A stretch of 64,000 nt of DNA from Flavonifractor sp. AGMB03687 (GCF_017811815.1 NZ_JADKZI010000001.1:124001-188000), one strand, 5' to 3'. Counted from the stretch's first letter, positions 16,592 to 25,838 are shown. The notes: generated from the sequence alone by a model not told the origin. Made by a program: numbers and translations.

Positions 16592-16830
16592 ATCACACCG
16601 CCTTTGAAAACGATAACCTTTGTTTCGCTTTCGCTTCTTATTTTATATACGAGACCCCGTAGGTTTTCAAGATTTAAGCAGCCGGAAGAAAAGCCATATT
16701 TTTTTCTTCCTGCAGCCCATCTTGAAAATATGCTGATATTCGCATATAATATATACAGCAGATTTCAGACAGGATATATTGACAAAGCAAGCATGACACC
16801 TGATGTATCTTTGGGAAAGGCGGAGCGCGA
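16592..16830 (+). promoter_or_regulatory. AT-rich intergenic stretch with promoter for the excisionase-like/sigma operon
   Basis: No convincing gene is present. An AT-rich stretch contains -35 TTGAAA (16722-16727), a 17-base spacer and a perfect -10 TATAAT (16745-16750), about 80 bases before the ATG at 16831. An open frame at 16604-16834 overlaps this promoter, has no ribosome site and resembles no protein, so it is left out. Confidence 0.6.
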
Positions 16831-17031
16831 ATGAAAGGCTATCTATCCATAAAGGAAGCCGCCCGCAAGTGGGGGATTTCAGAGCGTTGGGTCAATCAAT
16901 ACTGCACAGACGGGCGTATTCCCGGTGCGGAGCGTTTTGGGCGGTCATGGGCAATTCCAGACACCGCCGAGAAGCCCACTGACCCGCGATCTAAGAAACA
17001 GCGCCGGGATTGCAGAGAGACAAACCGCTGA
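16831..17031 (+). CDS. Excisionase-like MerR-type HTH small protein
   Basis: 66 residues. Residues 1-45 (GYLSIKEAARKWGISERWVNQYCTDGRIPGAERFGRSWAIP) match the winged-HTH of excisionases and DNA-binding proteins of the SinR/Xis 'helix-turn-helix domain 17' group. The tail is basic and polar. GGCGGAG precedes the ATG. In ICEs and transposons such proteins control excision or accompany an integrase, but no integrase is adjacent here, so a regulatory role for the following sigma factor gene, 43 bases downstream, is equally possible. Confidence 0.7.
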   Translation: MKGYLSIKEAARKWGISERWVNQYCTDGRIPGAERFGRSWAIPDTAEKPTDPRSKKQRRDCRETNR

Positions 17032-17073
17032 GAAGTGTCTTTGTAAAGAAGATACGGCGAGGAAGTGAATGAC

Positions 17074-17622
17074 ATGATTTCCGATGAAGAATTATACAGA
17101 CAATATATAAGCGGCGATGAAACAGGACTTGACGAATTGATGAAAAAATACGGCGACCCGCTGACCTTATACATAAACGGGTATCTGCATGACGTTCACG
17201 AAGCGGAGGACTTGATGATAGAGGCTTTTTCCTATCTGTTTACGAAAAAGCCGCGCATCCGGGACGGTGGTTTTAAGGCTTACCTGTATAAAACGGCGCG
17301 GCACATGGCTTTGCGCCACAAAAGCAGACAGCGTCTTTCCTTCAATCTTGACGATCTGACTGAGGAACCGGACGGACAAATACTGGTAGAGGAGGTTGTC
17401 CAAACAAAGGAAAGAGATCAAATTTTGCATTTCTGCATGGACGAATTAAACCCAGATTACCGGGAGTCACTTTATCTGACCTATTTTGAAGGCATGAGCT
17501 ACTTGCAGGCTGCCGAGGTCATGGGAAAAAGCGTAAAGCAGATCACCAATACGGTGTACCGGGGAAAAGAGCGTTTGCGCGGATTATTGGAACGGGAGGG
17601 AATTACAAATGTTGAGCCATGA
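17074..17622 (+). CDS. ECF-like RNA polymerase sigma factor
   Basis: 182 residues. Region 2 spans about residues 20-90: DLMIEAFSYLFTKKPRIRDGGFKAYLYKTARHMALRHKS is the -10 binding and core-binding segment. Region 4 spans about residues 120-175: LNPDYRESLYLTYFEGMSYLQAAEVMGKSVKQITNTVYRGKERLR. There is no region 1.1 or 3, as in ECF sigma factors. The ATG at 17074 has GAGGAAG eight bases upstream; a GTG nine bases earlier is less well placed. The 3' end overlaps the next gene by 14 bases, the usual arrangement of a sigma factor with its cognate regulator. Confidence 0.9.
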   Translation: MISDEELYRQYISGDETGLDELMKKYGDPLTLYINGYLHDVHEAEDLMIEAFSYLFTKKPRIRDGGFKAYLYKTARHMALRHKSRQRLSFNLDDLTEEPDGQILVEEVVQTKERDQILHFCMDELNPDYRESLYLTYFEGMSYLQAAEVMGKSVKQITNTVYRGKERLRGLLEREGITNVEP

Positions 17623-17980
17623 GGAACGAATAGCAGAAGTAAAACGGCGTATTGCTGCAAAAGAACATCAAAAAAGACTGCGGCGAGGTCGGATCACTGC
17701 TGTTTCTTGCGTGGCGGCGTGTCTTGCGGTGATCGTGGGCTTTTCCCTTTCCATGCCCGGTATTGTGGAGCAAATCGAGCTGGGAACTTCCTCCGGCTTT
17801 GAAACGGCGGCAACGATTTTAGGCGGTAACGCCGCGCTTGGATATATCGTGATCGGGCTGCTCGCTTTTGTCCTCGGCGTGTGCGTGACCATTTTGTGCT
17901 TCCGCATCCGTTTGTTGGATCAGGAAAAACAGCCAGCGGAAAAGCAAAAAGGGGACGATGCGGATGGAACTGATCAGTAA
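17609..17980 (+). CDS. Two-TM membrane protein, candidate anti-sigma factor
   Basis: 123 residues. A basic cytoplasmic N-terminus (residues 1-30, HEERIAEVKRRIAAKEHQKRLRRG) leads into a first membrane helix (about 31-49), a short outside loop rich in Gly/Ser (EQIELGTSSGFETAATILGG) and a second helix (about 73-94), followed by a charged cytoplasmic tail. It overlaps the sigma gene by 14 bases and is followed by a PrsW-type protease, so an anti-sigma role is inferred from context. It lacks a recognisable ZAS zinc motif. A paralogue with the same layout is encoded at 19375-19719. Confidence 0.6.
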   Translation: MLSHEERIAEVKRRIAAKEHQKRLRRGRITAVSCVAACLAVIVGFSLSMPGIVEQIELGTSSGFETAATILGGNAALGYIVIGLLAFVLGVCVTILCFRIRLLDQEKQPAEKQKGDDADGTDQ

Positions 17981-18590
17981 CCTTTTGCAATTTTCTGTCA
18001 CGTTACTGGGCTTTTGCCTGAGCGGTATCCGGTATCTAAAAAACCGAAAACAGGCGTATTTCCTGCTGACCTGCTTTTATGGCTGCTTTGCCCTCGGCTC
18101 TCTGTACTGGACGCTGTATTTGCTTTTATATTCTGAAACACCGCAGGTCTTTTATGTGTCGGAGTTTGGCTGGGTAGCCAGCATTATTTTTCTTTACATC
18201 CTGCAATACGCCCTTTCCTCCGCGGAGGAAAGGGGCTTTCTGTGCCGGAAAGCCCTAATCGCCCTCCTGATCAGCGTTCCGCTGTGCGTGTTTTACTGCA
18301 CCTTTGGCGACATTCTCTCCAATCTACTCTGGTGCGGCATGATGATCGTTGTTTCCTATCATGCGATCCGGGGGCTTGCTTACGCCCGGACGCAGGCGGG
18401 AGCGGCGCGTGATATGCGATATTTCCATATTGGGGTACTGTGCTATGTGGCGGCAGAATATGCCCTCTGGACTTCCGGCTGCTTTTGGCCGGGAGATTCC
18501 ATTTCCAGCCCCTATTGCTGGTTTGATCTTCTGCTGACGCCCTGTATCTTCGCTCTGCTGCCCGCTACAGGAAAGGCGGTGGAGGGATGA
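17958..18590 (+). CDS. Polytopic membrane protein of unknown function
   Basis: 210 residues, almost entirely hydrophobic with about seven predicted membrane helices and short loops. The first runs from LLQFSVTLLGFCLSG, and one loop holds a basic NRKQ motif. I do not recognise a family; the helical pattern is reminiscent of seven-helix sensor modules, but no effector domain is present. It overlaps the preceding gene by 23 bases and the following PrsW-like gene by 4 bases (ATGA), so it belongs to the same operon as the sigma factor and may be a sensor or partner in the regulated proteolysis route. A second in-frame Met lies two codons later. Confidence 0.6.
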   Translation: MRMELISNLLQFSVTLLGFCLSGIRYLKNRKQAYFLLTCFYGCFALGSLYWTLYLLLYSETPQVFYVSEFGWVASIIFLYILQYALSSAEERGFLCRKALIALLISVPLCVFYCTFGDILSNLLWCGMMIVVSYHAIRGLAYARTQAGAARDMRYFHIGVLCYVAAEYALWTSGCFWPGDSISSPYCWFDLLLTPCIFALLPATGKAVEG

Positions 18591-19210
18591 CCTATATTGA
18601 AAATATTTTTATCTGTATGGCGTCGCCCCTGCTGATCGCCGCCCTGTGCATGGGAAAGCGGCAGACAAAGTTTTTCCTGTTTTGCCTTGCGGGAATGGGT
18701 GCGTGTCTGCTCTCCGCTTACATCAATACCTTTCTCGCCGCACTTTATGGGGCGGACACCTTTGGCGCAACTGCGGAGATCGCCCCGGTGGTGGAGGAAG
18801 TGATGAAGCTTCTGCCGCTGCTCTTTTACCTCTTGGTATTTGAGCCGAAAGCGGAACAGATCAAGATTGCCGCTGTGATCACCGCCCTTTCCTTTGCCAC
18901 CTTTGAAAATGTCTGCTATCTGATCCAAAACGGGGCCGGACATTTTTCCTTTATTTTCTTCCGGGGCATCGGAACGGGAGCGATGCACGTCATCTGCGGG
19001 GCCATCGTCGGAGGAGGGCTTGCGTATGTGTGGCGGCGAACCTGGCTGAAGATCGCCGGGACCTGCGGTTTGCTTGGAGCGGCCATCACCTTTCATGCGA
19101 TCTATAATCTGCTGATTGCCTACGGCGGCGCGGCGCAGTATATCGCCTATCTTCTGCCTGTGCTGATTCTGACAGCGGGAAAGCTGCTTGCCCGCCGTCT
19201 GACACCATAA
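18587..19210 (+). CDS. PrsW-family intramembrane metalloprotease
   Basis: 207 residues, polytopic. The four PrsW active-site motifs are all visible: PVVEEVMK (EExxK, Glu70/Glu71/Lys74), FATFENVCY (FxxxEN), GAMHVICGAIVGGGL (the His motif) and FHAIYNLL (HxxxN). In Bacillus subtilis PrsW makes the first cut in the anti-sigma factor RsiW and frees SigW. Here it is the fourth gene of an operon starting with a sigma factor and a small membrane protein, so cleavage of that membrane protein is the natural hypothesis. It starts at an ATGA overlap with the upstream gene and is followed by a terminator. Confidence 0.85.
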   Translation: MTYIENIFICMASPLLIAALCMGKRQTKFFLFCLAGMGACLLSAYINTFLAALYGADTFGATAEIAPVVEEVMKLLPLLFYLLVFEPKAEQIKIAAVITALSFATFENVCYLIQNGAGHFSFIFFRGIGTGAMHVICGAIVGGGLAYVWRRTWLKIAGTCGLLGAAITFHAIYNLLIAYGGAAQYIAYLLPVLILTAGKLLARRLTP

Positions 19211-19228
19211 TGAAATAGATTTTTCTCT

Positions 19229-19264
19229 TTTGGGAGCTGCCTTTGTGCGGCTCCCAAATTTTTT
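19229..19264 (+). terminator. Intrinsic terminator after the sigma/PrsW operon
   Basis: A nine-base stem TTTGGGAGC / GCTCCCAAA with a 12-base loop is followed by TTTTTTG, 18 bases after the PrsW-like gene. Confidence 0.85.
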
Positions 19265-19374
19265 GAAAAAATATGATTTTGGGGTGAGAGTTTTTCCGCG
19301 TTTTTGTACCTATATAAATGAAAGGTTTTTTAAGCTACTTTTCAGACGAACCGGAGAGAGGAGGTTTTGCGTGT

Positions 19375-19719
19375 ATGTACGATACAGAAAGGCGTGTTGC
19401 GATAGTAAAAAAGCGAATAGCGGAACACCGCCGCAGGCAGGCGCGGCGAAGCATCCGCAGTTTGTCTGCCCTGTGCGTCCTGCTGTTCCTGTCCCTTGTG
19501 GGAACGGTGGGAACGGTAGGGACGGTACGGGACCAGCCGATAGATGCCGCAGGAATGTACGGCGCGATCCTGCTGCATGAGAGCGCGGGCGGATATGTGC
19601 TGGTGGCGGTGGCGACGTTTATGCTGGCCGTGGTGATCACGGTCGTCTGTATGCGGCTGCATGAACGGGAGAAGCAAAAACAGAAACAAGAACAAGAACA
19701 TAAGGAGGACGCAACATGA
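19375..19719 (+). CDS. Two-TM membrane protein, paralogue of the candidate anti-sigma protein
   Basis: 114 residues with the same plan as the 17609-17980 product: basic N-terminus (TERRVAIVKKRIAEHRRRQARR), a membrane helix (about 29-46), a short outside loop, a second helix (about 72-92, VLVAVATFMLAVVITVVCM) and a highly charged tail rich in Lys, Gln and Glu. AGGAGG lies ten bases before the ATG. The stop overlaps the ATG of the giant SLH protein (ACATGAAA), so the two are co-translated. A link between the sigma/PrsW cassette and production of the surface protein is inferred from this paralogy. Confidence 0.65.
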   Translation: MYDTERRVAIVKKRIAEHRRRQARRSIRSLSALCVLLFLSLVGTVGTVGTVRDQPIDAAGMYGAILLHESAGGYVLVAVATFMLAVVITVVCMRLHEREKQKQKQEQEHKEDAT

Positions 19720-22700
19720 AAAAAATCCTGTCCCTGCTTTTGACCCTCTGCCTGCTGCTGGGCGTTCTACCCTCTCAGGCCCTCGCCTATGTGGGGGACA
19801 TTATATCGCCTGGCAGTACAAATGTGCAGACGAGCACGAACAATAATTCGCTCGTCCTACAAAACGACTATATCCGTGTGACGCTGAACAGGCAGACCGG
19901 CATCCTCACGACCGCTCCGACTGCGGCATCGGACAGCCCCGGCCAGCAGAAGCCCTACTGCGAGTTCATCACGTATGATAACGGAATCGGTTACAATAAG
20001 AAAGAAATCACACATCCCGCAACGCTCAGTCTGAAAAGCGCATCGTTTATGGAGAAAACGCCGAACGGCGACACAAAGGCCATTAAGGCGGAGTATGCTC
20101 TGACATTCGAGCTGTCCGGGAAATCTGTTTCCGCAACGACTGCGGTTTACTATGAACTGGTGCAGTGCGGAGAAAATAAGTCGTCAGCAGACGCATGGGG
20201 CGTGCTGACGTCCGTTGATAACATCAAAATCAACGCCAACAGCTTCGGCGACCTCAACCTGGCTACCGATATGAGTGCTTGGTGGGGCTATACCCTCGAC
20301 GGCTTCAGCGGTATGGGGCACGCCAACGCCACAGACGGCCCCGCCATCAAGATGAGCCGTACCGTCGTCAAGAATGAGGCAGAAGAGGAGATTTCAACCG
20401 AAAGCTCCGTCATCACCAGCAAGGTGGATGATTTGGATACCTGGCAATCTTTCTCACAGGGGACGGATTGGTGCTACAACTACATCACCGAGGTCTATGT
20501 GGACGGCTACGCCTGGGCAAATCCCTTTGTAGGACTGTCGGGCTACTATAAGAATAAGACCATCAAAGCCTATCTGCCCGATACGGTCAGCGTCACGCCG
20601 GGCAATAACCCCAGCAGCACCCGCGTGGAGTGCAGAAACGATATTGGTTACTATTTCAGCGGTGACGAGAGCTATCCGAATTCAGGACGCTTTCTCTGGG
20701 GCTTCCGCAATCTGACAAAAAATGCGGCTGATGTTCCATCAGAGCCGGACAAGGTGGAAGTATCCATCAACGCCAAGCGGCTTGCTGCCTTTGCTGACGG
20801 GAATGACGGCGTAACGGTGGAATATGTTGCCGATGACGCGGCGCTGAACGCGCTGAAACAGCGGTACGGAAATCCCGTCGCCCTCATCAGCGGCGAGTAT
20901 GAGAGCAAAAACGGCGCGGAATTTACCTTTACCGGCGGGGCGGCGCTGCTCTCGCCCTCTGTGACGGCGACATGGGGAAATGGCGGTGAGCTCGTCATTC
21001 ACAAGGACGGAACAATCACCCACAGTGGCCTGAGCCTGAATGCGCCCAGCTTCAAGTTCTATCAGCCGAACAGCGGCGCGGGCGAGGAATTGAAAATCAA
21101 GCTCACACAGGACGGCTTTTTGTTTGAGATTGACCCCGAAAAGAACGACGCCGTGATCTATGTGGACATCCCCTATGCCACGGCGAAGCTGGAAAAGGTC
21201 ACCGCTGATGCCGCGGGAAACCTGGTGTTCGCCGGCGGGATCAGCTTCCAGACGGTCTTTGAAGGGGCGAGCTTCACCTTGAAAGAGCTGGGCTACGGCT
21301 TAAATGACAAAAATGAATTTACGGTCAATGGCGTCCATGCCACGGGCAGCTTTGACACGGCCAAGACGCTGTCGCTGGAGCTGGCGAAGGTCGAGGGCGA
21401 GGTCAACACCTTCAAGGGGAAGGAGAAATATGCGTTCACGCTGGAACTGAACGCCTTTGACCTCTTTGAGACTGAGGCGGAGCTGGAGCTGGTGCGCAGC
21501 AAAAAGGACGGCAGCCTGCTCCCCAATACGCTGTACTTCTTTGTGTCGGCAAGCCCCGGCATCCCCCTCATTCCTCCGGTGCCCATTGGGCAGCTCAACG
21601 GCGGCGGCGCGGGCTTCAAGGATCTTGCCGCCACGGTGAACGGCGACTACTTTGCCATTCCGCCCCTCAAGCTGCGGGGTACGCTGAAGGGCACCTATCT
21701 CCACCTCATCGAGGGCAAGGGAGATGTGGTCATCGGCCCCAGCGAAATTTCCCTCAAGGCGAACGATGTGGGCATCGTGGGGACGAACGCGTCTATCATC
21801 GACAGCTTCGGCTATTCTCTCCAGCTCAACGGCCAGGAGCGGACCTATCATGGAACGACCTACAAGGGCATTTACTTCGTCGGTTCCGAGACCCTTGAAT
21901 TGGATCTGCCAAGCACTGAGATAGACGTATTTATCCTGGATACCTCCATCGAGCTGGGCGCGTTTGGCGGAACGGGTACGAAAAATGATACAAAGCATTT
22001 GTATCTCGGCGTGGGTGCCAACGCCGTTGTCAAAAGCAAGGTGCAGGTTCCAAGCGATGTGCCCGTGATTGGCGGTTGGAAGCTTGGCAGTTGGGACGTT
22101 GACCTCATTGTGGGCGGACAGACGGAGTTCCCCATCGAGGGCGTCAGCGTCAGCGAGGGAATGGAAGACGCTTTCGACAACATTGACGTGTACCTCGGCG
22201 CGATGACCGGGGTGTATGCCGGAATCATCGACGCGCGGCTGTGGGTGCTTGTGCCGAATATCGTGGAGACCAACTTCCGCAGGGGTGGCGGTTGGGATGT
22301 GGAAACCAAGTGGTTTGGCAGACTACCCGAATGGGACTGGTCGGAAAAGGGCGTTGAGCCAGTGGTGCAGTCTATGCCGTCGGAGGACAGCGGCGAGGCC
22401 GTCCCCATGCTGCTTGCGGCGGAGCCCGTTGCGCTTGTAGCCAGCGGCGAGAACTCAACGACTATCACAGTAAATGCCGGTACAGACGAAACGCCGTATA
22501 TCCTGCTGGCATTTGACAAGAACATCACCGAGGACGAAATTAAACAAGCTCTGTCTGTTACAAAGAGTGGTGAAACCACCCCGATCCAAATCAACTGGCT
22601 GGGTAATAGCTACGAAATCAATTCCAGCTACGCCATCAACGCAGACACCGACATCATACATAACAAGAAGGACAACAAGGACTACCGCGTGGCGATCCTG

Positions 22701-25583
22701 CGGCTGAAAGAGGGCGGGACTTATCAGGTCAACCCGGGCTCGCTTACGCTTGACACGCAGAAATCCCAAGGCGTTTCCATTGCTCCGTTTGAAGAACTGG
22801 CTTTGTCTTTGAACAGCAATCAGGTGTCCGGTGAAATCAAATACGCCGAGGAAAATACAAAGTATGTGCTTCGCACCTATTTTGCCAATGAAGAGGGCGG
22901 CGCGGATTATCTGATCGACGAGCAGGAAGTAACGGATGCAAGTAAAATCTCAGTCACGATCCCGCAGAGCGGTGCGCTGGCCCCATCGGGCGAATACTAT
23001 GTGACCTCTTTCCTGATGACGGAAAAGAGCGTGGAAAGCATCGACGAGAACGGCGAAAAGGAAACCCTGACCGGCCTTGTCGCCATCGACCATCAGCAGT
23101 TTAATACTCAGGTAAACTATCAGAACCAAAACCAGCCGACCGCACCCCAAACTGTTACGCTGGAGCTGGCCGGAAACGAGGTCATGACGGCAAAGTGGGA
23201 TAAGGTGGACGATGCTGCCGGCTATGCCGTGACGATTTATCAGAAAAACGGAGGCAAATGGATCGACACCGGCTTTGGCTATGACCTTGATAAAGAAACG
23301 ACCTCTATCAATATGGCGCTGACCGTGGGCGGAGAAGAAACAACAAAGTCTAAAAACCTGTCCGCAAACGAGGCCTACAAAGTCGGCGTGAGGGCATACA
23401 AGGAAGATGCTGAGAACGAGGGCGGCAAGTATTACAGCGCGGAAATCGAGTCTGCGGATGAGGGTGTGTATCTGCCTGAATATACGCCGCTGAAACTGAC
23501 ACTCTCTGTAAACGGCACGACCTGCACAGCAGACGAAAATGGCGTGTACCACGCCTATATCGGCGGTGAATCGAATACGCTGGCGGTAAGCTGCGCTGAC
23601 GACAACTCCAATGCTACTTTCAAGGTTACAAGAATGGACAAGACTACCGAAAACGAGATTGCGGCGAGCCAGGATGGTAGCTATACAATCCCTGATTTTG
23701 AGGGCAGCCTGATGTTCAAAATCGACGGCATTTCAAGCGTCACGGGCAGTTCGACCGCCAAAGATGTGACCAGCGTATTCCTGCTGGTGAGCGTGGACAA
23801 GACCGCCCCCGTGCTGACCCTCTCTGATCCGATATTCTATGCCGATATGACCACGGGTGCGTATGAAATCACCGGAACGGCGGACGCGGGAAGCGAGATC
23901 TTTTACGGCGATAATAAGGAGTCTGTCTACGCCGACAGCGACGGAACCTTTACCATTCCCGGTACGCTGGATGAAAACAGCGGCATTCTCTCCCTCTGCG
24001 CACAGGACAGCGCAGGGAACAAATCCACATCGCGGTTTGCGCTGATTACGAAGCAGAACACCGCTACCGAGTTCATCGTCACCTTTGACGGAAACGGCGG
24101 TACGCCCTCTGTCGGCAACATGACCACCACCAATCAGAAGCTGACCTCTCTGCCCAGCGCATCTCAAAGCAAGCACAGCTTCGACGGCTGGTACACCGAA
24201 AAGAGCGGCGGCACAAAGATCACGACGGATACCGTATTCCATGCAGATACCATCGTCTACGCTCACTGGACATACACCGGCGGCTCGTCTTCCAATGATG
24301 GGGAGGATTCCGTTAACAACGATGCCACCATCATCCAACGCCCCGATGTGAACGAACCCAATGTCCCCACCACGGCACAGAGTGAGAAGGTCAAGACAGA
24401 TGCTAAGGGCAATGTGACCATTACCAATCCCATGGTATCGGATGCCATCAAGGCAGCAAAGGATGATACGAAAAAGCATGGTAATCAGAAAAATGGTGTT
24501 GCGGTGGAAGTCCCTGTGGAGATTGATAAGAAGCTGGACGGTGTACAAATCACGCTGAAAGCGGATGCACTGGATACTTTGGTGAAGGAAAATGTCAAGC
24601 GCTTCACCATCGACACAGACCGGATGGCCGATTTCGGCTTCACCTTGGATACCCTCAAGGAGCTGAACCGCCAGACCAGCGGCGACATTATCTTGAAGGT
24701 GAAGAAAACTACCGTTTCCTCTATTGAGGCAAAGGCGACTATCGGAAATCGCCCCGTTTATGACATCTCCCTGTGGGAAGTCAAAAACGGCAAGGAAACC
24801 AAGCTGAGCAACCTGAATGGAAAGACTATCAGCATTGCCATTCCGTACACACCGGCAAAGAACGAGCAGCCCGGCAACCTCTATGCGGTTTCTGTGGATG
24901 GAAATGGTAAGCCCCAGTGGATCACCAAGTCCAGCTATGATGCCAACCAGAAGGCAGTCATCTTTGAGCTGACACAGCCCGGTGTTTACGGCGTGGGCTA
25001 TGATGCTAAAATGCCAGCCTTGACCGACATTGAAAACCACTGGGCTAAGGATAACATTCTCTTTGTGGTCAGCCGTGGGTTGCTGAATGGCACCAGCGAA
25101 ACCACATTCAGCCCCAATACCGGCATGACCCGAGGGATGTTCGTCACCGCCCTGGGACGGCTGGCGGGTGTTGACCCGGCTGATTACCAGACCGGCAAGT
25201 TCACCGATGTGAAAGCCGATGCCTACTATGCACCGTATGTCAACTGGGCGGCAAAGACCGGTATCGTCAGCGGAACAACGGACACCACCTTCGCCCCGGA
25301 TACCAACATCAACCGGGAGCAGATGGCGGTCATTATGAAGAACTACGCTGTCAAGCTGGGCTACACAGTTCCGAAAGCCCTGGAAGCCGTGACCTTTGCG
25401 GACAACGCAAGCATTTCTTCCTGGGCAAAGGAGGCAGTTAAGTCCATGCAGCAGGCGGGCATCCTGGCGGGCAAGACGAACAATCGCTTTGACCCTGCAG
25501 GAACCGCCACCAGAGCCGAAGTCGCCACCGTCCTGTGGCGGTTTGTGGAAATCATCATTGACCCGCAGACCGCAAACGGCTGA
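19716..25583 (+). CDS. Giant SLH-anchored surface protein (1955 residues)
   Basis: Signal peptide MKKILSLLLTLCLLLGVLPSQALA, then about 1100 residues of unrecognised, beta-rich ectodomain. A fibronectin-III-like unit lies near residues 1140-1260, Ig-like material follows, and an InlB/Flg_new repeat (about 1448-1510, ending HADTIVYAHW). Three SLH repeats sit at the C-terminus (about 1769-1945: DIENHWAKDNI, then [19 protein letters not shown] and FADNASISSWAKEAVK), which should bind secondary cell-wall polymers and hold the protein in the S-layer zone. Base composition is less GC-rich than the cbi region. It is coupled to the small two-TM gene upstream. Ligand or activity is unknown. Confidence 0.85.
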   Translation: MKKILSLLLTLCLLLGVLPSQALAYVGDIISPGSTNVQTSTNNNSLVLQNDYIRVTLNRQTGILTTAPTAASDSPGQQKPYCEFITYDNGIGYNKKEITHPATLSLKSASFMEKTPNGDTKAIKAEYALTFELSGKSVSATTAVYYELVQCGENKSSADAWGVLTSVDNIKINANSFGDLNLATDMSAWWGYTLDGFSGMGHANATDGPAIKMSRTVVKNEAEEEISTESSVITSKVDDLDTWQSFSQGTDWCYNYITEVYVDGYAWANPFVGLSGYYKNKTIKAYLPDTVSVTPGNNPSSTRVECRNDIGYYFSGDESYPNSGRFLWGFRNLTKNAADVPSEPDKVEVSINAKRLAAFADGNDGVTVEYVADDAALNALKQRYGNPVALISGEYESKNGAEFTFTGGAALLSPSVTATWGNGGELVIHKDGTITHSGLSLNAPSFKFYQPNSGAGEELKIKLTQDGFLFEIDPEKNDAVIYVDIPYATAKLEKVTADAAGNLVFAGGISFQTVFEGASFTLKELGYGLNDKNEFTVNGVHATGSFDTAKTLSLELAKVEGEVNTFKGKEKYAFTLELNAFDLFETEAELELVRSKKDGSLLPNTLYFFVSASPGIPLIPPVPIGQLNGGGAGFKDLAATVNGDYFAIPPLKLRGTLKGTYLHLIEGKGDVVIGPSEISLKANDVGIVGTNASIIDSFGYSLQLNGQERTYHGTTYKGIYFVGSETLELDLPSTEIDVFILDTSIELGAFGGTGTKNDTKHLYLGVGANAVVKSKVQVPSDVPVIGGWKLGSWDVDLIVGGQTEFPIEGVSVSEGMEDAFDNIDVYLGAMTGVYAGIIDARLWVLVPNIVETNFRRGGGWDVETKWFGRLPEWDWSEKGVEPVVQSMPSEDSGEAVPMLLAAEPVALVASGENSTTITVNAGTDETPYILLAFDKNITEDEIKQALSVTKSGETTPIQINWLGNSYEINSSYAINADTDIIHNKKDNKDYRVAILRLKEGGTYQVNPGSLTLDTQKSQGVSIAPFEELALSLNSNQVSGEIKYAEENTKYVLRTYFANEEGGADYLIDEQEVTDASKISVTIPQSGALAPSGEYYVTSFLMTEKSVESIDENGEKETLTGLVAIDHQQFNTQVNYQNQNQPTAPQTVTLELAGNEVMTAKWDKVDDAAGYAVTIYQKNGGKWIDTGFGYDLDKETTSINMALTVGGEETTKSKNLSANEAYKVGVRAYKEDAENEGGKYYSAEIESADEGVYLPEYTPLKLTLSVNGTTCTADENGVYHAYIGGESNTLAVSCADDNSNATFKVTRMDKTTENEIAASQDGSYTIPDFEGSLMFKIDGISSVTGSSTAKDVTSVFLLVSVDKTAPVLTLSDPIFYADMTTGAYEITGTADAGSEIFYGDNKESVYADSDGTFTIPGTLDENSGILSLCAQDSAGNKSTSRFALITKQNTATEFIVTFDGNGGTPSVGNMTTTNQKLTSLPSASQSKHSFDGWYTEKSGGTKITTDTVFHADTIVYAHWTYTGGSSSNDGEDSVNNDATIIQRPDVNEPNVPTTAQSEKVKTDAKGNVTITNPMVSDAIKAAKDDTKKHGNQKNGVAVEVPVEIDKKLDGVQITLKADALDTLVKENVKRFTIDTDRMADFGFTLDTLKELNRQTSGDIILKVKKTTVSSIEAKATIGNRPVYDISLWEVKNGKETKLSNLNGKTISIAIPYTPAKNEQPGNLYAVSVDGNGKPQWITKSSYDANQKAVIFELTQPGVYGVGYDAKMPALTDIENHWAKDNILFVVSRGLLNGTSETTFSPNTGMTRGMFVTALGRLAGVDPADYQTGKFTDVKADAYYAPYVNWAAKTGIVSGTTDTTFAPDTNINREQMAVIMKNYAVKLGYTVPKALEAVTFADNASISSWAKEAVKSMQQAGILAGKTNNRFDPAGTATRAEVATVLWRFVEIIIDPQTANG

Positions 25584-25590
25584 CAACAGA

Positions 25591-25740
25591 ATGACAGCGG
25601 CCAGTGGAGCTTTCTCCGCCCACTCCGCCATAGAGACTCAGCGGTTCTACCGCTCTCTGGGCTGTGTAGATGCGGCCCAGCCCCTGCAAAAGCATGTAGA
25701 GGCCGAACCGTTCGACTGCCAGCTGGAATACAGACTGTAA
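25591..25740 (+). pseudogene. C-terminal remnant of a GNAT acetyltransferase
   Basis: The last 49 codons of this frame read FSAHSAIETQRFYRSLGC and end VEAEPFDCQLEYRL, which I recognise as the end of GNAT-family N-acetyltransferases common in Clostridia. There is no start or N-terminal domain; the sequence upstream is the SLH gene. It is therefore a truncated leftover, a sign of rearrangement at this junction. Confidence 0.65.
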
Positions 25741-25768
25741 AAGCACGAGCTGCATGGAAGTAAAACAT

Positions 25769-25807
25769 AAGCTCCCCCGGAAGGCAAACGCTTTCCAGGG
25801 GAGCTTT
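25769..25807. terminator. Bidirectional hairpin between GNAT remnant and kinase gene
   Basis: AAGCTCCCC pairs with GGGGAGCTT, with further pairing of GGAA and TTCC in the loop. T-rich tracts flank it on both sides (TTTGTGG rightward, TTATGTTTTAC leftward). It likely ends the minus-strand kinase operon and possibly the SLH transcript. Confidence 0.6.
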
Positions 25808-25838
25808 GTGGTTACTTGGGAGTAGTATGTATTTCCAC

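Noticed and set aside
16604-16834. 76-codon open frame in the AT-rich gap
   Set aside because: It overlaps a good promoter, lacks a ribosome binding site and has no protein-like pattern.
23733-25631. 632-codon minus-strand open frame opposite the SLH gene
   Set aside because: A shadow of the SLH coding strand: the plus strand has signal peptide, SLH repeats and a ribosome site, the minus strand has none of these.
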